Source: Silene conica (lineage: Eukaryota > Streptophyta > Magnoliopsida > Caryophyllales > Caryophyllaceae). Taken from it: 64,000 bases of DNA. Each line of letters opens with the position of its first letter. Within the stretch, counting starts at the first letter, position 1. A model generated the notes under the pieces. It did no database searches. It was given only the letters and a program-made list of their open reading frames with translations, and had not been told where the DNA came from. Positions 44,257 to 53,540 of this stretch are shown here, piece by piece. The translations under genes were made by a program, and so were the position numbers. The stretch spans positions 57,734,702 to 57,798,701 of the forward strand of contig CM055312.2 of assembly GCA_029255685.2 (NCBI GenBank). Reading direction: 5' to 3'.

Positions 44257-46144
44257 TTAATGAACGAATCACATCCTTAAATTTGTCAAAAGATACCTGA
44301 TCCTTCGAAGGTACAAGTCTTTCTGGGAAAGGAGCGGCTGAAGACTCAGTATTTGCAGCTCTCTTCAGAAACCTAGGGGTATTGTCACCCCTAAAAAGAA
44401 AATCTCTTAAGTTATCTGGCAATTCTGGACGAAAAGGAGTTTCTGGCTCTGCCTCGGCGGTCGGTCGATCATCAGCTTCGGTCGGTCGACCGCTCTCCTG
44501 TTCAGCGGAAATTTCTGGATGCTGTTCTGTGGTCGGTCGACCTGGATCTTCGGTCGGTCGACCGCTCTTTCTGCTATTCTTCTTTTTTTCTTTCTCAACC
44601 CCCACTTTGGCTCCACTTCTTAAGGATACGACGTTTAGAGTCTCTTTTTTCTGGTCCGGTTTGGTCGGAAGTTGACCCGGAGCCCTAGTATCATTCTTGC
44701 TCGCCATTTGAGCAATTTGAGACTCTAACATCTTCATCCCTGCCTCTCTAGCCTGTGATTCCTTCTAAACCAACCCAATAAGATTTTGGATAAGAGTTTC
44801 TGTGTTGGGTGGTGGATTAGAAGGTGGTTGAGGGTTGAAGGGTGGTTTTTGAAAACCTTGCTTATGTGGGGGGATATATGTGGAATTTTGCTGAGGTTGC
44901 ATATGCTGTGGGTTAAGAACATTCTGGCTAGTCCACCTTAGGTTGGGATGGACATTATTATTATTCGGGTCATAGAAATTGTTCCCACGATAATGTTGAA
45001 AAGCGGCACATGTTTCATTGGATGAAGTACAGAATTTTGACACGTGCCCTTCTCCACCGCACCTCTCACAAGCAAAGGGTCCGTCTTGAACGGCGTTCAC
45101 CTGATAAATACCGCCCTTGCTTCCACTCCCTAGATCGAATTTTCCTCCAGCCTCAAATTTTTCCAACTTGGCCGTCAAGGCCTCAATTGCTGATAGGTTG
45201 TATTCAGATTTCCATTGATTACCTCTGGAAGTGCCATGCTCAGCACGGTGTACAGCAACATCTTCTATCAATTTGAGACCCTTAGTCTCTCCTGAATTAT
45301 CTTGGAATCTCCCATTAGCTGCAACATCTAGATAGGCCCTGTTGTCATCGTAGAGGCCATTGTAGAACTGGTTGCAAAGAAACCATTGTTCGAATCCGTG
45401 ATGTGGTATGGATTGAACAAGTCTCTTGAACCTGTCCCACGCCTCACTAAAATCTTCATTGGGGCCTTGCTTGAAATTTGTAATCTGTGCTCTCAAAGCA
45501 TTAGTCTTTGACGCAGAATAGTATTTCCTGTAGAATGCTAAGGCTAGGGTGTTCCAATCTGTGACTCCCACAGCAGTGCGGTCTAGATCTCTGTACCACT
45601 CTCTCGCAGAGTCCCTAAGGGAGAAGATAAACATGGTTTGCTTAATCTGGTCCTGCGTTACTCCATCTGGGGGTGCAATAGAGCATATGTAATCTGTGAA
45701 GATTTCGATATGCTTTGCACCATCCTCATTGGCCGAGCCTCCGAATTGGTTTCTTTCAACCATAGTAATGTAGGCAGGCTTGGCCTCGAATGGCTTCCAA
45801 GTACCTGCAGGTAAAGTGAACCCTTTGTATAGGTCCTTTGCCTGAGGCATGGAGTGACTGGCAATAGTAGCTTCCTCTGTCATGTTTTCTTCTTCTTTAG
45901 GAAAAACTGGAAAGTAGGTAAAAGGTGGTGTTTTTGGCGAAGGTGGATTGTTGGGTGAATTTGGTTGTGAAGGTGGTGTTTTTGGTGAAGATGGTAAAGA
46001 TGGTTGTTCGAATAAGTCTTCTTGAAACAAGGAAGATGGTGAACCTCCTTCCTGATTTGCTAGAAGCTGCTTCCTCCTTTCTCTAAGAGTCCTCTCTAGC
46101 TCGTGGTCTAGTGGTAGGAGTTCTCCTTGAACTGACCTGCGCAT
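44204..46144 (-). pseudogene. A2 gag, one in-frame stop, frameshift at the end
   Basis: ATG at 46144. Retrotransposon gag core (IFTDYICSIAPPDGVTQDQI, FSLRDSAREWYRDLD, WDRFKRLVQSIPHHGFEQW) and a CCHC knuckle at residues 359-372 (CERCGGEGHVSKFC), then a proline/asparagine/glutamine-rich tail. A TAG at 44765-44767 interrupts; the same frame continues from 44737 (MLESQIAQMASKND) to NVQVPF. In this last part four copies of the element's GGTCGGTCGACC DNA motif are translated as GRPTE/DRPTAE units. Confidence 0.85.
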
Positions 46145-46244
46145 AAGATGGAAACTACAAGAAAAAGGTGAGAAGGTTTAAGGAACGAAAAGTTCCTTAA
46201 ACAAAAGAGAAACAAAAACAAAAACAATAAACATTGGCGTCACC

Positions 46245-46262
46245 TCCCCGGCAACGGCGCCA
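46245..46262 (-). promoter_or_regulatory. Primer binding site of A2 (Asp tRNA)
   Basis: Minus strand TGGCGCCGTTGCCGGGGA, complementary to the 3' end of plant Asp tRNA, five bases after the LTR. Confidence 0.9.
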
Positions 46263-46267
46263 AAATT

Positions 46268-47835
46268 TGATGCCCGTCGTTGAGGGTACCAAAGATAAAA
46301 TTTATAAATCCTAACCTTTAACTATAGATAGCGAAAGTCAGGGTCGAACCACAGAGAGGTGGGGAATGTTTATTGTTGAATGTTAATGTTTAAGGTAACA
46401 AATATTTGGGGTTGATTGGTTGATTACTATATCTAAGGCAAAGATAAAAATAAAACAAGAATTAAAAGATGAGAATAAAATATAATAAAAAGGGATGCTA
46501 GGATGTTCGGGGTAATAAATAGCTAAGGTAATATAAATCCTAAGGTCAACATGTATTGCAGTCGCGTAAGGGGGTGTAACATATCTTTTTAGGTCTATGC
46601 TACCTAATAGCTCCTTTCGGCCTATGCTATTAGTTCCTAGGTCTCACAATTATTGGGTGTCAACAATAAGGGTGATTCCTAAATCCTAGGTCACATACCT
46701 TTCAATCTTGAGTAACCTAGCCGTCTTAAGGTGTAAACCAACGCCCTTCCCGTATCTCTCAATCTTGGGTAGGTCATTACTAACATCCTACAAGTCTCCT
46801 TTCAGTTTCATTGTAGGGTATTATAGTCAACAAAGAAAGACGGAACAGGATACAAACGCGAGTGGTCGACCGACCAGCTATTCCAGTCGGCCGACCACAG
46901 CCTCGGTCAACCGACCCACTATTTGAGTCGGCCGACTGCGGCTCTGCTACAGGTCGGTTTCGGAATTTATTCTACCTATGCATAATATCCCCTACATCCT
47001 AAAATATGAAATTTAGCTACTCATGGTTGTTAAGATGATTATGAAAACGGGATTAAACATGGTAAACATAGTAAATAATCTAAGCATGCAAGAATTAATA
47101 AAACTTGAGATTCTAATTTATACTGGATGTAATGAAAATAAGAACAATAATAAAGCTAAATTAAAAGAGTAATTACCACAATCGGAATTAGGGCAGAAAG
47201 GAACAAACTTTATTGAATGCTTGGGAATTGTCGAAAGATTACAAAACTAAAATTCTTCTAAATAAAACTGGATGCTAATTGATACTTGATGATAAAAACT
47301 AGATACTAAAATAAAACTTCCATGCAAAACCCTAGCTACAAGATTAGCTTATATAGGGCATAAATTAGAGTTTCCTAAAAGACTCCTACTTCTACTTATT
47401 TCCGAAAAATCTCGTTTCTGGGCTTCGCTGAGGTCGGTCGACCACTTTGGTGGGTCGGTCGACCTCCTTTATGGACTTAATTGAATTCTTGGGCTTTTCT
47501 TCAGATTTGGACTTTTATGAAGATCAGGCCTGGTCGGCCGACCCGTTTAGTTGGTCGGTCGACCGCTTCTTCATAGAATTCTTCGGTTTTCTTCGCGCTT
47601 TGACTTTTGGTACTTAAATAAAGACTCCAGTTGACCTTTCGTTATTCCTTAATTATGCAAAAGACTTGAGGATAAGGATTTGGTGCTAAATCGTCCCCTT
47701 TTCGTATAAATCTGCAAAAGTGCATAAAAATACGAAAGTACACGATTGTTGGGAAATAAAGGCTAAAACATAGTAAATGAGCGACCAAATGCGTGTAAAA
47801 ATAGATGAAAAACATCATAAAATAGACACGCATCA
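46268..47835 (-). mobile_element. A2 5' LTR
   Basis: Near-identical partner of 39671-41239; adjacent to the primer site, so this LTR carries the promoter of A2. Confidence 0.92.
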
Positions 47836-48041
47836 ACGTTCCATCCCAGGCTGATGTATATATATTTGGTTTTCAGTACTTAGAACTGTTACCTATCTAT
47901 TTCTGTTTATATCAGTTTCAGTTTCCGTTTCAGCTTAAGACTTCTCGCATGTTTAGTTTTGTTAAAAAGTTTTAATTCCGCTGCATTTTTAGTACTTTTG
48001 TGTGTCAACATTTCCGCTTTCGCGAGGGGTTTTACAGTATA

Positions 48042-49912
48042 TGCAAGAAAAATAAGAAAGAACAATGCAAGGCAAAAATGTAGTAAACGTGTGACAAAAA
48101 TGCAATGGAACAATGCATGTGACACAAAACCATTCCCCAAACCAAACCGCACAATGTCCCCATTGTGCATTAGCCTAAGTGAAGGTTTATGGAAAATAAA
48201 GAAAAAATGCGAAAAGATAAAAAACCAAGAAATCATGGAAGGAACTCACCGGATTTTTTAAGCGCGATGGAAATCTCCCCAAACCAGCGTAAGCTAGGAG
48301 GTTTCGGTGGCCAGCAGTGCCACTCCAAGTACCTGAAAAAGTCAAACGAAGACAGACCTTTTTCAGGGATTAATTATGTTTTGGGTGCAAGATAATGGGT
48401 TTAAGGTTTGAACAAAAGAAGAGAAGTGGAAGCATAAAGGACAGAATATGGAAAAAAAACTCCTCTATTGTGTTTGCACGCTTCCCAAGAAACCACGAAC
48501 AGGCTGCAACAGGTGAACTGGTCGATCGACCCGTCTCTCTGGTCGACCGACCAGACGGCAGATTAAAGTGCATTCTGGTCTGCAGGTGTCTGGTCGACCG
48601 ACTGATGGCGGAGGTCGGTCAACTGGATTTCCTGTGCAATGCTCTTTTTCTTCTCGAAATTAACTCTTTGGAAAGGGTTAAACGTCCGCGCCCAAAACAT
48701 GCGCAAAATCCACAGTACCAAGTCTAAATGTCTCAACAAAACAAAAAGCAAAAATTGTCTAAGTCTAACGCAAAACAAAAAACTAAAAGTCTTAACGGAA
48801 AACAGTAAACTGTCTTAAAAACATAAACGAGCGATAAGGAGAAGTTATCCGTGAAGGATGCAAAGTCTCTTTAACCACGGGTTCTGACTACAGGCTACCC
48901 CTTCAGCTATGGTGATTTGGGTAGATGATTTTCTCTCCACCACGTAGATAGATGGGTCATCATCCTTAGCCCTATCCTTCCATCTTCCGGGATCGTCATC
49001 TCCCAAGTCATGGGCTGACACCTTTCTCGGTCTCTTCTTCCTTGGGCTCTGCTCTTTAGCCAAATAATCACTTGCTTGAGCGACCTCGTTCTCTACATCA
49101 TTTTATCGAGTAAGTGGTACTACTCGATCGAGAACATCTCTCTTTCTACCGCCTATAGACTATGTCCCTGATGTTGCAACTTTTGGAGCATCCAAATCAG
49201 CCTCCTAAGCAAGAGATTCACCTGCACATGTCTCAAAACACATCAAAGCCTCCGAAGGATCCTTTGTAAAGGATCCTTGTATATAACATTCACTAATATT
49301 ATCAAGAACATCAGAAATGTTAACAAATGAGTCCTGCACAAAACAAGGTTTATTAACCGAAGGTTCAAACGTATTAGAAACATGTTCATTACTAACACCT
49401 AAAAAAATAGGTTGGTCAGTCAAGGGATGAATTTCTAACTCGACAGCTGTATCCAAGTCAGTGTCATCGACAAGGAGGGAAAAACAATCAAGTAACTTAT
49501 CATACTCATCCTTATCAAGAATGAGTGAATCTTCAGCAACGGGATTAATAGGATCACTCTCGACAGAAAAATCCGGGTTACTAAAATCAGCGCTCTCATA
49601 CCTCTCTGTATCTCCACTGGCTCAGATTAGGTTTTTAAGAAGCAATCATTGCTTCTCATGAGGCAAGTCAAGAAAATCCCATCCACAATATCCCTCAATC
49701 TCGATCAAGGTTTTACTAGTAACTCCATCATAAATGATACGACAAACCTCCCCAATACTAACAGGATAGTCAGACTGAGAAAAGGAAAGAGGTTAATATA
49801 TCACAATAGATATACAATGGTTCATGCTCGAATTGTGGGAAAGGGGAGATGGTCATTGACGACAAAAGAAAAAGAAAACAATAGACTAAAAACAATAAAC
49901 ACTGGCGTCACC
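48042..49912 (-). mobile_element. A1 interior, 5' part with two short ORF remnants
   Basis: 48042-48350 aligns with 42615-42900 of A2. 48845-49063 (minus, MAKEQSPRKKRPRK) is a basic segment at the position of the protease tail in A2. From about 49620 down to 49205 a 139-codon acidic frame (ERYESADFSNPDFSVESDP, DEYDKLLDCFSLLVDD) matches nothing I recognise. Motif pairs lie at about 48518-48555 and 48590-48625. No gag core or polymerase domains. Confidence 0.65.
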
Positions 49913-49930
49913 TCCCCGACAACGGCGCCA
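49913..49930 (-). promoter_or_regulatory. Primer binding site of A1 (Asp tRNA)
   Basis: Minus strand TGGCGCCGTTGTCGGGGA, five bases from the LTR. It differs from the A2 site by one base, the form often seen in Athila. Confidence 0.88.
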
Positions 49931-49935
49931 AAATT

Positions 49936-51535
49936 TGACACCCGTCGTTGAGGGCGTCAAAGATAAAAAATTTATTCCTTAGCTTAAACTAGATAGAGTA
50001 AGTCAAGGGTCGAACCACAAGGAGGTGGGAATGTTTATTATTCTAAGTCAATGTTTTAGGGTAACAAGTTGGGGGTTGTTTGTTTGTTTGTCACCTAGTC
50101 TAAAGAAAATAAATACAATAATAAAACAAAAGTAAGAAAGAGATAAAACTTATGATAAAATAATGTTAGGATGTTTGGGTCATAAAAGCTATGATGGTAT
50201 AAATCCTAAATCAACATGTATTGCAGTCGCGTAAGGGGTGTAACATATCCTTTCGGTCTATGGTACCTAATAGCTCATTTCGGCCTATGCTATTAGTTCC
50301 TAGGTCTCACAAATATTGAGTGTCAACAATAAGGGTGATTCCTAAATTCTAGGTCACATACCTTTCAATCTTAAGTAACTTAGCCGTCTTAAATCGTTAA
50401 CCAATGCCCTGCATGTATTTTTCAACCTTGGGTAAGTCATTACTAACATCCTATAATAAGTCTCCTTTCAGTCTCATTACAGGGTATTATAATTAACGAA
50501 CCAAAACGAACTGAAAATGTGCGCGAGGTCAGTCGAGCGACCAGCTAACCCAGTCGGCCGACCAACTACCTCAGTTGACCGACCAGTTAAGCCGGTCGTT
50601 CGACCAGAAGTCTGCTACAGGTCGATTCGGGTGTTATACCATCCACGCAAATTACTCCCTACATCCTAACATATGCAATTAGCTACTCATAAATATGATA
50701 ACAACGATAAAAACGATTAAGAAAACAGCATTCATAGTAAACATTATTATAAACATGCGATAAACAACAAGGCTTTGGGATTCTAACCTAAACTGGATAC
50801 TAGCAATACTATTGAAATAACAATGAATAGACTGAAATCAAGGAGAATTACCGCAACCGGAATTAGGGCAGAAAGGAAGAGCTTTATTGAATCCGTGGAG
50901 CAAATGTTTGATTGAACACTAAGAATAAAACTAAAGAAAACTAGGAAAACAGTAACTCGAACTTAAAGCTAAAACTGAAAAAGAGATTATTGTTTTGATA
51001 CTAAAGCTCTATTCTAAAACTGGATTAAAACTCTTTGCTAATTGGATGATTAACCCTAATCCCGAGGTCTTCTTAAATAGAGATTACAAGGGTGATTATC
51101 ATTGACCTAATCCTTGTGTGGGCTTTGCGGAGATTTCTGGAACTACGCTGTGGTCGACCGACCAGGGGCCTCGGTTGGTCGACCGATTATCGGGCCCATG
51201 GACTTCAAGGTTTGAGATAATAGGTACCTTGGTCGACCGACCAGGGTAGTCGGTCGGTCGACCGGTTTTCCTGTGTGTCAGCCTTGAATTCGTCTCAATT
51301 TGATCTTTTGGTCCTCGGTTTGCGCTTTAGGTTGTTTCTTCCTCGTTCCTTGGTTATGTAAAAATCCCGAGGGTAGCAATTTGGTATAAAATCGCCTCTT
51401 TTCCGCATAATTCTGAAAAAGTGCATAAAAATACGAAAGTAGACAATTGTTGGGAAATAAAGGCTAAAACATCGTAAATGAGCGCTAAAATGCGTGTTAA
51501 AATAGATGTAAAACATCATAAATAGACACGCATCA
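49936..51535 (-). mobile_element. A1 5' LTR
   Basis: 1600 bp, TGACACCCGTCG to ACACGCATCA, with motif clusters at about 50524-50610 and pairs near 51152-51187 and 51231-51262. Confidence 0.88.
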
Positions 51536-51540
51536 ACGAA

Positions 51541-52359
51541 GAGTGATGGTTATGTCTGAGTCGGGACCTCTGAACCAATACTAGCTGATCGGTATCCATT
51601 CATGCCTGAGTCGGGGTTCATGGATGTATGCTAGCTGACCTTGTATTCCTAGTCTACCTGAGTCGAGGTGCGGCTTGGGCACTGCTGATTGTGTGTCTAG
51701 TGCTTACCTGAGTCGGGGTTAGTCCTAGATACTATTGATTGCATCTGCTTGCCTGAGTTGGGGTACAGTGTCAGATTTAATAAATGTTTTATGTATGCAT
51801 ACCCGAGTCGGGGTAATGTTATATCATAAATGCTTATATGTTCTAGATATGCCTGTCCAGTAGTATCTTATCTATTTACATAGTGATGCATGTTATGATG
51901 TGACTGATGAAGTGTACTTCGCATATTGTTATGTTGGAGTATGTTGGATGATAATTATGCTTATATGTTATGTGTTAGTTACAATAGGTGGCTAGGAGAA
52001 CTCTAGTCACTGCCCACTGATTGTGGCGTACATGTTTTCATGTATGTAGGTACATGACTTGCTGATGGAGGGGTTCAAAGAGGCTAGCGAGCGATGATCC
52101 ATTTTATCGATGACATACACTTCATATCGTTTAGCTAGACCTAGACTTTACATCCAGTATTATGGTGCCTGTAGTGATATGTTATCCCGGGCTGCAGTTT
52201 TGTACTTATACTTAAATACTTATCTATGTTTATTTACTTCCGCATATTTAGTTTGTTAATTCACCTTGTATCTTATCAAGCATGTTAAAGTTTTAATTCC
52301 GCGCAAATTTAGGCATGTTTGTATGTTTATATCTTTCTGCTGCAACGAGGGGTTTTACA
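51541..52359 (+). mobile_element. T1 5' LTR, right segment
   Basis: Continues T1 after the A1 duplication. The stem-loop array goes on to about 51830 (for example AGTGATGGTT/AACCAATACT at 51542-51582 and GTGTCTAGTGCT/AGTCCTAGATAC at 51693-51732). Ends GCAACGAGGGGTTTTACA. Confidence 0.85.
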
Positions 52360-52361
52360 GT

Positions 52362-52373
52362 TGGTATCAGAGC
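52362..52373 (+). promoter_or_regulatory. Primer binding site of T1 (initiator Met tRNA)
   Basis: TGGTATCAGAGC, two bases after the LTR end. Confidence 0.9.
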
Positions 52374-52526
52374 GTTATCGCTCCCGACGCACTCATGTGA
52401 CCCCCAAACTGAACTTGACCAAATAATCAAATAATGAATGAGAGATGGGGTAGTTTAAGGACTTAAGTATTGTAGTATGTTTGTTAATGCTATATGCTAA
52501 GCTAACACATGTTTCTCTTTTGCAGG

Positions 52527-53540
52527 ATGGTGAGGCCTTCGAACGTGGACAATACTATAATGCAAGCACTTCTTCAGGTTCTTGAGAACCAACGGACACA
52601 GGCTGAAGTTGTTCCTCCGCCTCCTCCGCATGGTAACGATGCTAATAGGCCTTGTGGTTTCTCTTGGTTAGCCACCCAGATGTCTAGGAGCCTAGCTAGG
52701 ACTTACGGTGGGGAAGTGGATCCAGTTGCCTTATCAGAGTGGTTCAGAGACATGGAGAGAGGTTTCTCCATGTATACCGTGGCCATGGAGGATAGGGTAC
52801 GTCTAGCTGCCCACTTCTTGACTCACGAGGCTAATAGGTGGTGAACTCTTACTGGTCCTACTTTTCTCCTTAACCCGCTGTTTGACTAGGATGCATTCAA
52901 GGAGAAGATCGAGACCCGCTTCTACCCAAAGGAGCTTCGTTCGCAAAGATTCAAGGAGTTCATGGACCTAAAGCAAGGCAAGTTGACTATACAAGAGTTC
53001 ACGGACAAGTTCAATCAGTTGGTGCACTTTGCTTCCCGATTTGTGAAGGATGAGTCCTAGAGGGTCTACTTCTACTGAGGCAAGCTGAGCCCTCGCATTG
53101 AGAGTATGGTTCGTAAAGATTCGACTTCCTTTGTAGAGGTGTACGATGATGCCATTTAGGCTGAGAGTTCGATTAGGGCTATTGATGCCGAGACCAGAGC
53201 TGCTAGTGGTTCTTCTTCGTACCAGAGGTCTAACTATCAGGGCAAGCGACCTTTTGTTCCTTCTACTGCTCCTCCTACTTTTCAGAAGAAGAGGTTCGAG
53301 AGGTTTGTTGCCCCAGTTGCTAAGACCATTGTTCACACTGAGACTTCTACGGACAAGTTCCATCGTTGTGGCAAAGCTCCTCATCTTGGTTCTGATTGCT
53401 ATAAGCAAGCTTACAAGTGCTACACTTGTAATGGGATTGGACATCGTTCCTTTGAGTGTCCTAAGAGGAACACTACTCTTAGCAAGGCTGCCACTACTGC
53501 TGCAGCGACTCGTGGAAACAAAGCTAAAGGGAAGATCTTC
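52527..53540 (+). pseudogene. T1 gag remnant
   Basis: ATG at 52527 (MVRPSNVDNTIMQALL). Gag core residues are visible (VALSEWFRDMERGFSMY, FKEKIETRFYPKELRSQRFKEF), then a CCHC knuckle CYTCNGIGHRSFEC near 53418. Stops interrupt the frame at 52842-52844 (RW-stop-TLTG, where WW is expected), at about 52887 (FD-stop-DAF) and further on. Confidence 0.8.

Larger units (their letters stand above)
39671..47835 (-). mobile_element. Athila-like element A2, gag-protease only, recent
   Basis: 8165 bp flanked by ACGTT (39666-39670, 47836-47840). LTRs of 1569 and 1568 bp differ at roughly fifteen positions by eye. Minus strand order: LTR, Asp-tRNA primer site, gag, protease, 2.1 kb non-coding, polypurine tract, LTR. 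No RT, RNase H or integrase, so transposition would need proteins from an autonomous relative. Confidence 0.92.
36942..48036 (+). mobile_element. Solo Tekay-like LTR T2, split by A2
   Basis: Starts TGTAACATCCCGTATTTTCG and ends CGAGGGGTTTTACA, flanked by GTATA (36937-36941, 48037-48041). Without A2 and its duplication it is about 2.9 kb. No primer site, interior or second LTR, so it is a solo LTR left by LTR-LTR recombination. Its ends match T1. It holds a motif array (37893-38280) and a stem-loop array (38572-39140). Confidence 0.88.
34643..51535 (-). mobile_element. Athila-like Ty3/gypsy element A1, non-autonomous, with nested insertions
   Basis: Flanked by ACGAA (34638-34642, 51536-51540). 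LTRs start TGACACCCGTCG and end ACACGCATCA. On the minus strand the right LTR is followed by a primer site matching Asp tRNA, the Athila hallmark. Without T2 and A2 the interior is only about 3.2 kb, with no gag, RT or integrase recognised. The left LTR is 973 bp against 1600 bp on the right, because of two internal deletions. Confidence 0.85.

Noticed and set aside
44200-44260. Programmed frameshift between A2 gag and protease
   Set aside because: A CCCTTTTT run is present, but a -1 slip leads at once to a stop and the protease is in +1 frame; one extra T explains it more simply.
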